Part shown: positions 36,401 to 45,869 of the stretch, piece after piece
Position numbering within the stretch: the stretch's first letter is position 1
How the letters are laid out: each line of letters begins with the position of its first letter
Assembly: GCA_016719945.1 (NCBI GenBank)
Contig: JADJYE010000007.1
Span: forward strand, 186,001 to 250,000
Direction: 5' to 3'
Length of the DNA: 64,000 nucleotides
Source: Polyangiaceae bacterium
GTDB lineage: Bacteria > Myxococcota_A > Polyangia > Polyangiales > Polyangiaceae
The notes under the pieces: model-generated
Seen by the model: only the letters and a program-made list of their open reading frames with translations
What the model was told of the DNA's origin: nothing
Databases searched by the model: none
Position numbers and translations under genes: made by a program

Positions 36401-37928
36401 GTCCTTGGCGATGACGTTCTTCGAGCGGCCGGTGCGCTCGGACAGCCACTCGACGAGCGCCTCGGGGCTCTCCTTGTGCTTGCGCTCGAGCTCGGTGATC
36501 GCGACCTCCGGCTCGTGCTTGCCGGCGAGCGAGAGGGTGGGCCCCTCGGCCCGACGCACCGTGTGATCGAGGAGGCCCTCGTACACGTGGCCGATCTGCT
36601 CCACGTCGAGCGAGCGGAAGGAGAGGCGTCGCCGCTCGGCCCGCCCGCCTGCGGAGCCGGGCACCTCGAGCTCCTGAATGGCGCGCAGCAGGTGCAGCAC
36701 CGTGCGGTTGTCGATCGCCAGCGGCTGCGCGACCGCCTGCCCCGCGTCCTTGTACGACGTGCCGGGGACGCGGCCCTCGAGGAACGCGAAGCGATCCGGA
36801 TCGAAGAGCGAGCCGCCATAGGCCGGCAGGCGCACGTCCTCGTGGTCGATGCCGGCGTAGATCGCGCGGAAGGTCGCGCACAGCCGCGCCCACGCGTCGT
36901 GCCGGCGCTCGAGCACCTCCTCCCCCAGGCGGTCGGCCTGCTCCTGGAGCTGGTCGCGCAGGGTGGAGGCGGCGTAGCCCTGGTCGTAGAGGGCGTTGCC
37001 CTTGAGCAAGAGGCCGCGCTCCTCCGCCGCGAGCAGGAAGACGAGGCGCATCATCACCGTGATGGCGGCCTCGTACAGCGCCGTGGGCGCGAGGCCCTGC
37101 AGCAGGGCGCCCCGCCGGCCGCGATCGAGCCGGTCGATCGTCTGGATCAGCACCTCGACCGCGCGGCGGACCTGCAGGCCGAGCTGGTCGGTGACCTCCT
37201 GCTGATCCTTCGCGCTCTCGGCGATCAGCGCCTCGAGCGTGTCCTCGTCGGGCACGTTGAGGAAGCGCTTGAGCCCGAGCAGGCTGACGAAGGCGCGCAG
37301 GGTGAGCGGCTCGTCGAAGAACAGCTCGCTCGACCAGCCGACGTACGAGGTCGGCTCGCCCGCGCGAGCGTGCACTAGCTGCCACTCGGCCCCGTTGGTC
37401 ACCAGGCCGAGGCGAGGCCCGCCGCGCGGCTGCGCGCAGAGCAGCAGGGTCATCATGCGCGTCGCCGGAGAGGCCTTGTACGGTCGGTCGTAGGTGGGCT
37501 TGTCGAGCGCCTGACCGGGGCTCTCGATGGCGACGAGCAGGCGGACCCGCCCGTCGCCCCCGCGCAGCGCGAACGCAGGCGTCAGGTGCTCGTGGTGCTG
37601 CGGCTCTGACGCGCGCCCACGGCGGCAGCGCCTGTCCCTCGAGCACGTCGCGCGCCTCGAAGCCGAGCAGCTCGCGGAACACGTAGCGGATCCACGCGGT
37701 GTGCACCGCAGGATCGGGGGCATCTTTGCTGGCCTCGTCGAGCCACTCCTCGTGGGCCAGGCGCAGGCGAGCCTTCAGCTCGGGCGCGACCTCCTCCAGC
37801 CCCTGGGGGAACACGCGCAGGAGCGCGGGCGTGCCGAGGAACGGGCCAGAGACGTCCACCAGGCTGAGCCACTCGAGGTGGTGGGCGGCCATCGAGGTCG
37901 GGCGGGAGAAGCGGCGGCGCACGCTCAC
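33439..37928 (-). pseudogene. drmMI: DrmMI, N6-adenine DNA methylase of class 1 DISARM, two +1 frameshifts
   Basis: One gene read in three frames. The GTG start at 37928 overlaps the drmD stop. Part 1 (to about 37616) encodes HHLEWLSLVDVSGPFLGTPA and VFRELLGFEARDVLEGQALP. One extra base in the GCGCGCG run at 37607-37616 moves reading to part 2, which has the SAM-binding motif CDLAMGSGAFLVQACRYLSE. One extra G in the GGGG run at 35427-35430 moves to part 3, which has the catalytic NPPF (FDAIVGNPPFQGG) and a C-terminal helix-turn-helix-like end. Repaired, it is about 1495 residues. As written, motif I and NPPF fall on different peptides, so no active methylase can form. Confidence 0.88.
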
Positions 37929-40900
37929 GAGGCGCCTCCGAGGTGCGAGGGCACGACGTACGTGATCGAGACGGGGAAGACCCGATCCTCCGAGCCCTCG
38001 TAGCGCGCCTCGATCGCCGCCTGCTCGCGCGCGATGTCGGCCGGGATCTGCGCGATGCGCAGGCGCAGCGCCTCGCCATTGCGCTTGAGCTGCTCCTTCT
38101 CGCGGTCGCTGAAGAGCGGGAGCTGCGCAGGCTCGGGCTGCTCGAGCTTCTTGGAGAGCTCGGCGCGCAGCTCCTCCATCACTACCTGCACGTTGGCCTT
38201 CTCGCGCTTTTTTCGCTTCTCGAGCACGCGCTCGAGATCCTTCACCCGCGCCTTGCGCGCCCGCTCGAGCTCCCTCTGGAGCACGGGCTCGTGCCGCTCG
38301 AACAGGTCGGCCAGGCTCTTGTGCACGCGCGAGGCCGGCGGCCGGGGCTCGACGCGGGCGGCCAGCCTCAGCGCGCCGGCCAGCTCGTCGCGGCCCATCG
38401 GGGAGAGCGCCCCGCTCTCGATCGCCCCGCCGACCACCAGCAGCTCCTCGTGCAGGCGCGAGCCGTCCTTGGCGAGCAGGACCAGGCGAGCGTGGGCCGC
38501 CAGGATCGGGTGGGAGACCGCGCCGCTCGGCACCACCCGCGCCGTGACCCGGGCGAGCTTGCGCTCGGTCGACGGCGCCCACACCTCGGCGCGCAGCAGC
38601 GCGAGGCAGAGCTGCACCAGCTTGTGGCCGAGGTGCGCGAGCACCACGTCGTCCCGCTGGCGGATGGCGTCGTGATCGAAGGCGATCGGCCGCACCGCGC
38701 CGGAGTGAGGGTGACGCAGACCCTCGAGCGCCGGCGCCCAGGTGCCCGACAGCAGCGGCACGCGGTAGGCGGTCAGCCGCGCGCCGTCTTCGCTCACGAG
38801 CTCGAGCTCCTCGAGCGGCGGGTGCCCGGCGAGCTCGAGCCCGACCTCGACGACCGCGCGGATCGTCTCGGGCCGGATGCCCAGCTCGTCCTTGCTGGTG
38901 AACAGATCGCGGCGGAGCTTCTCCACGTGCGCCCGGAGATCGCGCTCGATCTTGAGCGCCTGGCGCGCCGCCTGCCCGCGCGCGCCGACGACGTCGGCGT
39001 CGAGGCGCTTGCGTCGGCCGAGCATGGCTTGCTCGACCTGGGTCGCGATCACGTCCCCTGCGCTGCCGAGATCGTCCCGCACCTGGTCGACCTTCTTCGC
39101 CGCGCGGAACAGAAACTCGAGATCGCCCTCCAGGCTGCCGGGGTCCGCCACGTATTTCGCCTCCTGCCAGCCCGGGCCGACGAAATGGTAGACGCGGACC
39201 TCGCTCGCGCGCTGGCCGTGGCGATCCACGCGACCATTGCGCTGCTCGAGGCGCATCGGGTTCCACGGGATCTCGTAGTGAACGAGGCGCGAGCAGTGGT
39301 TCTGGAGATCGATCCCCTCGCTCGCCGCGTCGGTCGCCAGCAAGATGCGGACGCTCGCCTCGCGCGGCGAGGCCTGGAACGCGGCCTTCACCTCCTCGCG
39401 GCGCTCGGTGTCGAGGCCACCATAGAGGGTGAGCGTGCGCTCGTGCTGCGTGAGGCCGCGGGCGGCGAGCTGCTCGAGCAGCCAGTTCTGCGTGGCGCGG
39501 TACTCGGTGAAGACGATCACCCGCGTGTCGCCCCACACCCCCGCGGGGCGCACCGTCTCCTCGAGGAAGCGCAGCAGCGCCTCGGCCTTGCTGTCGGGCG
39601 CGCCCGAGGCGCGCTCGGCGAACGCCTGCAGCTCCCTGAGCACCTGCGTCTCCTCCTCGCTGAGCGAGGGCAGCGCGTCCGCGCTCGCGTCGACCAGCTC
39701 TTGCGCGGCGAGCTCCTCCTCCTCGTCGGACTCCGCCTCCTGCTCGTAGCCGTCGATCTCGCGCCGCAAGATGCCGGGAGGCGGACGCTTGCGAGCGCCG
39801 GCGGCGCGAGGCTTGAGGCGGCTCTCTCGGTGCTTGGCGAGGGTGATGCGCAGCGCCTCGGGGGAGGAGAACATCCGCTTCTTGAGCAGCTTGCTGACGA
39901 ACTCGCAGGCGACCTTCGCCCCGGCGCCCTCGGCCTCGGAGCGCGCCGCGAGCAGCTTCGTGTAGCGCTCGAGCGCGGCGTGCGCGCGGCGCTCGGCGTC
40001 GGTGAACGGCACCTCGAGCGCCTCGAGCTTGCGCGCCGGGAAGCGCGCGTTGCCCAAATCGTCCGGCGGCAGCTCGCGCTTCAGGCGGCGGATCATCACC
40101 GCGCCCAGCTGCGCCTCGCTCGGCTTGTAGCTGCGGTGGAAGCGCTGGTCGTCGAGCAGCTCGAGCAGGGCCTGGAAGCTCTCGCTGTAGCCGTTGTGCG
40201 GCGTCGCGCTCAGGAACAGCTTGTGCTCGAAATGGGGAGCCAGCGTGCGGATCGCCTGCGTGCGCTGCGAGTCGACCGCGAAGTTGCCGCGGCCGGGCGG
40301 CGCGATGTTGTGCGCCTCGTCGACGATCAACAGGTCGAAGCGCCGCGGGAACGCCGACTCCCCGTCGGAGGGCAGCGCGTCGCGCATGAGGCGCATCGGT
40401 CGGTCCCGCTTCAAGAAGTCGATCGAGGTGATGAGCCGCGGAAAATGCGTCCACGGGTTCACGTACAGGCCGCGCCGGCGGCGCAGCTCGCGCATCGCCT
40501 CCGAGTCGACGATGCGAAACTCGAGCCCGAACCGGTCCCGCATCTGATCGCGCCACTGCACCTGCAGCCCGGCCGGGCACACCACCAGCACCGTGCGCGC
40601 GCGGTGCCGGAGCATGAGCTCCTGCACCACCAGCCCTGCCTCGATCGTCTTGCCCAGGCCGACGTCGTCGGCGATGAGCAGGTTCGCGCGCGGCATGAGC
40701 ACCGCCCGCGCGACCGGATCGAGCTGGTAGTCCTCGATGGTGATGCCGCTGCGGAACGGCGCGTGTAGGCTCTCCACGTCGGCCGACGCCACCGCGCTCC
40801 ACCTCACCGCGCTCAAGAACGCGTCGAGCTTGCGGGGATCGTCGAACGCCCCCTGACGCTCGAGCGCCTCCTTCGGGCTCGGCCAGCGGTCGGACTGGAA

Positions 40901-41110
40901 CAGCACCCGGCCGAGCTCCAGCTCCCACACCACCGTCAGCCGCTCTCCCTGCCCCTCGTCGTCGACCGACTGCAGCTCGACCACGTGCTGCGCCGGCCGC
41001 TCCGCCGAGGGCGCCAGCCCCTGGCGTTTCACCTGCGTCACCACGTAGCGGCGCTGGCGCACGGTGCAGAGCTGCCCAGGGCTCGGGACGTTGTGGAGGA
41101 CGATGCTCAC
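37925..41110 (-). CDS. drmD: DrmD, SNF2-type helicase of class 1 DISARM
   Basis: A 1061-residue SNF2-family ATPase. It begins MSIVLHNVPSPGQLCTVRQR, normal for DrmD. Motifs: Walker A NLLIADDVGLGKTIEAGLV (about residue 146), DEAH box FDLLIVDEAHNIAPP, LFLSATPHNGYSESFQALL, and motifs V-VI ILLATDAASEGIDLQNH and PWNPMRLEQRNGRVDRHGQ. A coiled coil near the C-terminus (KDLERVLEKRKKREKANVQV) is followed by a short tail. drmD with drmMI defines class 1 DISARM, so the locus type is clear. No frameshift is seen. It overlaps drmMI by 4 bases. Confidence 0.94.
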   Translation of the reverse strand: MSIVLHNVPSPGQLCTVRQRRYVVTQVKRQGLAPSAERPAQHVVELQSVDDEGQGERLTVVWELELGRVLFQSDRWPSPKEALERQGAFDDPRKLDAFLSAVRWSAVASADVESLHAPFRSGITIEDYQLDPVARAVLMPRANLLIADDVGLGKTIEAGLVVQELMLRHRARTVLVVCPAGLQVQWRDQMRDRFGLEFRIVDSEAMRELRRRRGLYVNPWTHFPRLITSIDFLKRDRPMRLMRDALPSDGESAFPRRFDLLIVDEAHNIAPPGRGNFAVDSQRTQAIRTLAPHFEHKLFLSATPHNGYSESFQALLELLDDQRFHRSYKPSEAQLGAVMIRRLKRELPPDDLGNARFPARKLEALEVPFTDAERRAHAALERYTKLLAARSEAEGAGAKVACEFVSKLLKKRMFSSPEALRITLAKHRESRLKPRAAGARKRPPPGILRREIDGYEQEAESDEEEELAAQELVDASADALPSLSEEETQVLRELQAFAERASGAPDSKAEALLRFLEETVRPAGVWGDTRVIVFTEYRATQNWLLEQLAARGLTQHERTLTLYGGLDTERREEVKAAFQASPREASVRILLATDAASEGIDLQNHCSRLVHYEIPWNPMRLEQRNGRVDRHGQRASEVRVYHFVGPGWQEAKYVADPGSLEGDLEFLFRAAKKVDQVRDDLGSAGDVIATQVEQAMLGRRKRLDADVVGARGQAARQALKIERDLRAHVEKLRRDLFTSKDELGIRPETIRAVVEVGLELAGHPPLEELELVSEDGARLTAYRVPLLSGTWAPALEGLRHPHSGAVRPIAFDHDAIRQRDDVVLAHLGHKLVQLCLALLRAEVWAPSTERKLARVTARVVPSGAVSHPILAAHARLVLLAKDGSRLHEELLVVGGAIESGALSPMGRDELAGALRLAARVEPRPPASRVHKSLADLFERHEPVLQRELERARKARVKDLERVLEKRKKREKANVQVVMEELRAELSKKLEQPEPAQLPLFSDREKEQLKRNGEALRLRIAQIPADIAREQAAIEARYEGSEDRVFPVSITYVVPSHLGGAS

Positions 41111-41133
41111 GGCGGGGGAGGTTAGGCGGGTTG

Positions 41134-44100
41134 TCAGGGTTGGAGGAGGGTGTCGATGAGGCGGGCGATCTCGGCCGCGTCGATGGCGCCACCGGGCGCG
41201 TCACGGGTCACGATCAACACCTTCGTGGCGTCCTTCGCGCGCTCCGCGGGTAGGATCCCGGCGCGCTCGTACGCGGCCAGCTTGACCCTCCATCGCGCCT
41301 CGTAGGAAGGATCGTCCAGCAACCCGAGGTGCTCCCAGTAGAAGGTCCGCCCGGCGTCGGAGTCGTCGATGGTGAAGTCCGGGTAGCGCCTGGAGCCGTC
41401 GAGCTCGAGGGGCGCCTCGTATTGGTAGTCGATCCCGCGGGCGTGCAGCTTGTCGGCGATGATGACCTCCGACTTCGAGCGAACCAGATCGCCCCGCTCG
41501 GTGCGGTGGATGAGCGTGGCCTCGAGGAAGCGCTCGTGCTTCGTGCCGTCCTTTCGGACGACCGGGACCGCCACCAGGCGCGGCGCGCTGAAGAGGTTCG
41601 TCACGCGCCGGGCGACCTCGCTCTCGAGCGGGTCGGCGTACCTGCGCAGATCGGCGAGGTCGCCCTGCGGGAAGAGGACGAGCTTGTCCCGCTGCCTCGT
41701 GAGGGCGGTGTAGAGGAGCTCGCGCGACAGCAGGCGACAAGGGGACGGCAGCACCACGAACGTGGTCTTGAACTCGCTGCCTTGGGTCTTGTGGACCGTG
41801 AGGGCGTAGGCGAGCTCGAGTGGGGGAACGCCGTCCGCGTCGCCGAGCTCACTCGCCCAGTACTTGTACGAAGAGCCGAGCTGGGTCGCGAGCTCGACGT
41901 CCAGGTTCGAGGGCATGCCCGGGAACGATGAGGTTTTGTACTCGCCGACGACGACCCCGAGGTCTCCGTTCGCGACGTACGCGTCGCTGCGAGCCGGATA
42001 GACGCGCCGGCGACCGCTGTTGACGACGTTGATGACCTTGTCGCCCCAGAGGATGGCCTGCGGCCCCATGGGCGGCGGGATCTTGCGCCCCCACCCGCGC
42101 TCCGTCGCGCGCTCGCGCGCCCTCTTGCGAAACCGAGCTTGGATGGCCCGGTTGAGCGCTTCGACACCGACCAAGTCTCCGCGGACGGGCGACAGGATCT
42201 GCCAGTCCTCCGCCTTCGACGCCGCTCCCGGGTTGTCGCCCTTCTTCGGCCAGAAGAAGACGTGCCCCTTGAAGTCGGTGCCGCCGATCGAGCGCTCGAA
42301 GCCCTGCTCGTCGTCCGGACTTGCGAGGCCCAGGCTCTCGACGAGCTTCTGGATGAGCCTCGACTCGAGCTCGGCGGCGTCCTTCCAGGGGACGACCTCG
42401 ACGCCCCTTGCCTCTCCGCGCGAGAGGCGGGCCCACACCTGGTCGGCCCCAGGGTCGAGAGGCTGGCCGCTGAAGTGGCTCGCGACCAGGACGTCGTCGC
42501 GGTCCTTCTCCTGGCGGCGCGGCGTGGTGAGCTCGGCGTAGCCGGTGCCGCAGCGCGGAAAGCGCGTCTCGACGTCAGCCGGTGCGAGGTGCTGGACGAT
42601 ATCGACGAACGGGCGACCGGCGCCGATGGGCGGCAGCTGCCGCGGGTCCCCCACCAGCACGAGGCGGTCGTACTTGGGGGGTAGCGCCGAGAGCAGCGCG
42701 GCGAGCTGCTCCTCGGTGAGCATCGAGCACTCGTCGATGATCACGGTAGACGCGCCCTGCGCGCGCTTCCCCTTGGCGTCGATCAGGTATCGGCCCGTCT
42801 TCCCGTCGAAGCGGCCCAAGGCATTCAAGAACTGAGCGAGCGTGCGCCCCTCGCCTGGGCGGTGGGTCGCGATCTCGAGCCGCACCCGCGCTTTGCCTGT
42901 CGGGGCCAGCAGGAGGACGCCCCCATCTCGCACGGCGGGGATAGCGCACAACGCTCGCAAGAGGGTGCTCTTCCCCGTCCCAGCAGAGCCAATGAGCACG
43001 GCCGCGCGAGCGCAGGCGATCTCCTCCAGCGCGGCGGCCTTCTCGGTGCGCGCTCGCTCCTCGGCGCGACGCTCGTCCGGGTCGGTGGGCAACGGTTGGT
43101 CATCGAGCGCCTGGTCCACGAGCCGGCGCCAGTCCTCGCTGAGCACGTGCCGGGGCGGGCGCACCCGCTTGTGGATGGCGTCGCGAATGAGCGCCCCCGC
43201 CGACGCGAGCTCGTCGAGCTGATAGGCCTTCCCGCTGCCGTGGGTCTCGATCGAGCGAAGGAGGGGGGCGAATGAGCCCTCCGTCACGGCGAGGGTGTCC
43301 TCGTCGAGCGGGCACGCGGGGCTGAGGGACGCGTCACGGACGCGCTGGATGACCCAGCCTCTCGGCAACAGAGTGTGCCCCTCCTCGCGCGCCTGCTCGA
43401 GGATGTGGACCGCCGCCGCCCTCACCCGGCGAGCGTCGATCGCCTCCTCGACCAGGCTTGGCTCCGGGAGGGGGAAGGCCTCGCGAACGACCGGATCCGG
43501 AAACATGGCTCGGTCGACGACCGGGAACGAGATGGGATCCCCTTGCGTGCGATCCAGCTCGTAGAGCTGGTACGGGTTCGTCAGGAGCTCCTTGTCGGTC
43601 GCGACGATCTTCGCCTTCTCCCGCTCGGTAGGCTGGAACGCTCGCAGCGCCTGCGCATCCGAGAGCGCGCCGCGCGCGACCAGCTCGAGGAGCGCGCGGC
43701 GGTCCTTCGGCAGCTTCTTCCACTTGTCGCGAAACGTCTTGCCGATCGCTTTGCCCAGCCCCCCTGGCAGGAGGCCAGGGTCCTCGAAGATCGCGTCGAC
43801 GAGCGCCCACGGGCTCTCGGTCCACTCGCGCTTCTCCGAGACCTGTGCACGGTTGATGAAGTGGGCGATCAAGTTACCGTGCTCCAGGCCGAACGCGGTG
43901 AGCGCGGCGCCGAGCCCGGGGAAGGGGCCGCGAGCCTTCCACAGCCGGTTCAGCTCCCCGTCGATCCAGGTCCGCACCTTGGCCCAAGGGCCTGGCACGA
44001 CACCCTCGATCTTCTCGAGGGCCGCGGCGCAGGCGACCAAAGAGGCGATGGCTCCGTCGTTCGCCAGGTGCTCGGACCCGTAGGAGTACGAGTCGAAGTA

Positions 44101-44979
44101 CTCGTCGGGGGCGAAGGCCACGCAGGCCGAGACGTCGATCGAGGGGTTCTGCGCCGCCGCCGCGCGCACCTCGGCGTAGGGGAATAGAAAGCCGTCCTCC
44201 AGGGTCGGGCGAATCGAGTGCCGGACGTTGCGCTCCCAAAGCATGCCTCGAAGCGGCGGCGCTTTCGTGGCGTACTCGTACTCGACGGGCTCCCCCACCC
44301 CGACGACGCGGCCGACCCCGATGATGACGCGCCGATGGTCCTCGCTCAGCGGTGTCCGCTTTGCGTAGAAGAAGCAGAGCGACGTCTGAGGCTCCAGCGC
44401 GCCGAAGAAGGCCTCGAGCAGGGCGCTCTGGTTCTCGATCGACTGCACCCACGCGGTCTTGAACGGGAGCTCAGGCTCATGCCTGGCATCGAAGGGGATC
44501 ATCAGCTGGCTCGCGAGCCCCCTCTCGTTCTCGCGGCCGTCCTCCACCTGCGCACGCAGCATCCACCGGTAGGGGACACACGCCGCGGAGCACGGGTCAT
44601 GGCGAAACGGCGTCGGCGCGAAGTGGCCATGGGTCTTCGGCGAGCTCTCGACATACGGGTGGTGGTGAACCCGGGTCCAAGAGAAGCTCGCCATGAACCC
44701 GCCGCGCTCTTCAGCGCAGGGGGGGAGCTCCCGGGGCTCGAGCTTGTCGAACTTCCTCCCGGCGGATTGCTCCTCGACCGCGTCCCGCTTCGTCGTGCCG
44801 ATGCGGCTCAGGACGAGGCAGCTCGTGTTGGCGCGAGGGTCCTTGCAGACCTGCCCGGCCCAGCCGCTGTCGTGCCACGGGACCCGGATGGTGACGTGCT
44901 GAGACGCCATCGGAATGGGGGAGCGCCCCAAACTCGACAGATGATGGATGGTCTTCATCACGTGGTCTTCCATTGACAC
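41134..44979 (-). CDS. RecD-like SF1 helicase with C-terminal PD-(D/E)XK-like nuclease domain
   Basis: A 1281-residue protein. Two starts are possible: the ATG at 44979, 7 bases after the HNH stop, or the ATG at 44910, just before the conserved VTIRVPWHDSGWAGQVCKDP. The N-terminal 600 residues are unassigned. The helicase core has Walker A VLIGSAGTGKSTLLRAL (about residue 668), TVIIDECSML, VGDPRQLPPIGAGRPFVDI, AYALTVHKTQGSEFKTTF and LLYTALTRQRDKLVLF. The last 150 residues contain RSKSEVIIADKLHARGIDYQ, PDFTIDDSDAGRTFYWEHLG and a trailing YEARWRVKLAAYERAGI. That is a nuclease-like pattern with the Lys replaced in WEHLG. It sits directly ahead of drmD. Confidence 0.88.
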   Translation of the reverse strand: MSMEDHVMKTIHHLSSLGRSPIPMASQHVTIRVPWHDSGWAGQVCKDPRANTSCLVLSRIGTTKRDAVEEQSAGRKFDKLEPRELPPCAEERGGFMASFSWTRVHHHPYVESSPKTHGHFAPTPFRHDPCSAACVPYRWMLRAQVEDGRENERGLASQLMIPFDARHEPELPFKTAWVQSIENQSALLEAFFGALEPQTSLCFFYAKRTPLSEDHRRVIIGVGRVVGVGEPVEYEYATKAPPLRGMLWERNVRHSIRPTLEDGFLFPYAEVRAAAAQNPSIDVSACVAFAPDEYFDSYSYGSEHLANDGAIASLVACAAALEKIEGVVPGPWAKVRTWIDGELNRLWKARGPFPGLGAALTAFGLEHGNLIAHFINRAQVSEKREWTESPWALVDAIFEDPGLLPGGLGKAIGKTFRDKWKKLPKDRRALLELVARGALSDAQALRAFQPTEREKAKIVATDKELLTNPYQLYELDRTQGDPISFPVVDRAMFPDPVVREAFPLPEPSLVEEAIDARRVRAAAVHILEQAREEGHTLLPRGWVIQRVRDASLSPACPLDEDTLAVTEGSFAPLLRSIETHGSGKAYQLDELASAGALIRDAIHKRVRPPRHVLSEDWRRLVDQALDDQPLPTDPDERRAEERARTEKAAALEEIACARAAVLIGSAGTGKSTLLRALCAIPAVRDGGVLLLAPTGKARVRLEIATHRPGEGRTLAQFLNALGRFDGKTGRYLIDAKGKRAQGASTVIIDECSMLTEEQLAALLSALPPKYDRLVLVGDPRQLPPIGAGRPFVDIVQHLAPADVETRFPRCGTGYAELTTPRRQEKDRDDVLVASHFSGQPLDPGADQVWARLSRGEARGVEVVPWKDAAELESRLIQKLVESLGLASPDDEQGFERSIGGTDFKGHVFFWPKKGDNPGAASKAEDWQILSPVRGDLVGVEALNRAIQARFRKRARERATERGWGRKIPPPMGPQAILWGDKVINVVNSGRRRVYPARSDAYVANGDLGVVVGEYKTSSFPGMPSNLDVELATQLGSSYKYWASELGDADGVPPLELAYALTVHKTQGSEFKTTFVVLPSPCRLLSRELLYTALTRQRDKLVLFPQGDLADLRRYADPLESEVARRVTNLFSAPRLVAVPVVRKDGTKHERFLEATLIHRTERGDLVRSKSEVIIADKLHARGIDYQYEAPLELDGSRRYPDFTIDDSDAGRTFYWEHLGLLDDPSYEARWRVKLAAYERAGILPAERAKDATKVLIVTRDAPGGAIDAAEIARLIDTLLQP

Positions 44980-44986
44980 GAGGGCG

Positions 44987-45583
44987 TCATCGACGCGTCA
45001 GCGCGAACGGCTGCCCAGGCTCCGGGTATTTGATCGGCACGTAGTCGAGCGAGAAGGTGACCGAGGGATTGTCAGCGATGGCCACATCGAGGACACCTCG
45101 CTGGTCCGCCTCGACCAGCGCGAGCTTCAGGTACCGCCGCATGAGCGTCACCGACGGGAACTCCGTCCTGGCGGCGTACCACTCGAGCAGATCGCGACCT
45201 TGCTTGCTGCTGTTGCAGGCGCGGCAGGCCCACACGAGGTTGTCCCCCGTCTCGAGGCCCCCGCGGGCTTTCGGGATGAGATGGTCGCCCGTCAGCTTCG
45301 GCGGGGGCATCGTCCCGCAATAGACACACCGATCCGTTGGTGCCGCGAGGACGTCCTTGAAGAGCGTTCCGACCTTCATCGATCCGCTCCTCAGGCCGGC
45401 GTAGAGCTTCAGCCGAACGCCCCAGCAGATCCGGTCCCGCTTCGTGAGACCTCGACCATACGCGGCGTCGAGGGAGGCGAGGTTGGCGTACGACCAATGC
45501 AGCAGCTCACCGACGGTGTCAAAGGTCCTCACCTTCGCTGCCTGCTCGCGTTGGTTCAGCTTGCCGTCTCCCTCAGCCGTCAT
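44987..45583 (-). CDS. HNH endonuclease at the head of the DISARM operon
   Basis: A 198-residue HNH protein. I start it at the ATG at 45583; longer readings add unlikely Arg/Cys sequence. The HNH domain lies at about residues 95-160: CVYCGTMPPPKLTGDHLIPK, then ETGDNLVWACRACNSSKQGR. The two CxxC pairs bind structural zinc, and Asp-His of GDHLIP and the Asn of ACNSSK are catalytic positions. The N-terminal helical region is typical of stand-alone HNH proteins in defence loci. It is followed after 7 bases by the RecD-like gene, so it is the first gene of that operon. It probably cleaves foreign DNA. Confidence 0.88.
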   Translation of the reverse strand: MTAEGDGKLNQREQAAKVRTFDTVGELLHWSYANLASLDAAYGRGLTKRDRICWGVRLKLYAGLRSGSMKVGTLFKDVLAAPTDRCVYCGTMPPPKLTGDHLIPKARGGLETGDNLVWACRACNSSKQGRDLLEWYAARTEFPSVTLMRRYLKLALVEADQRGVLDVAIADNPSVTFSLDYVPIKYPEPGQPFALTRR

Positions 45584-45869
45584 TTGAACATCCCGAGTCG
45601 CGGCGGTTCCGCCGTCGAGCCGAAGGCAGCGCGAAGGTCGAGGCATGGCGACCTTCCGGCACACCGGCCCCAGCCATGAAGAGCCGGCGCTAAGCTATCA
45701 GCGCGAGCGCAGACCGTGGAGCCTTGATGCCCGCAGCCCTCAGGTTGGCCGGTCCTGAAATCAGAGGCGCGGCCGAGAGCTGTAATGTTGTGAAATATTG
45801 GAGCACGCTCGGAGCAACACGCCTCGGGCCCCTCTCCCAACCGCGCGCCCCCCGACCCTCCGCCCCCGC
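45584..45869. other. 286-base region upstream of the defence operon
   Basis: No gene seen. An AT-rich patch at about 45778-45806, with GTAATGTTGTGAAATATTGG, stands out in the GC-rich setting and may be part of the promoter of the minus-strand HNH-led operon or the edge of the acquired island. Confidence 0.4.

Noticed and set aside
22755..37616. Programmed ribosomal frameshifting as the explanation of the breaks
   Set aside because: No slippery heptamer with downstream structure is seen, both directions of shift occur, and several unrelated genes are affected.
37943..40768. A 941-codon plus-strand reading
   Set aside because: Antisense shadow of drmD, composed mainly of Arg, His, Leu and Ala.
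35433..41204. A 1923-codon minus-strand reading
   Set aside because: Most of it is an out-of-frame shadow of drmD and drmMI. Only the part from 37928 to about 37616 is real (the drmMI N-terminus).
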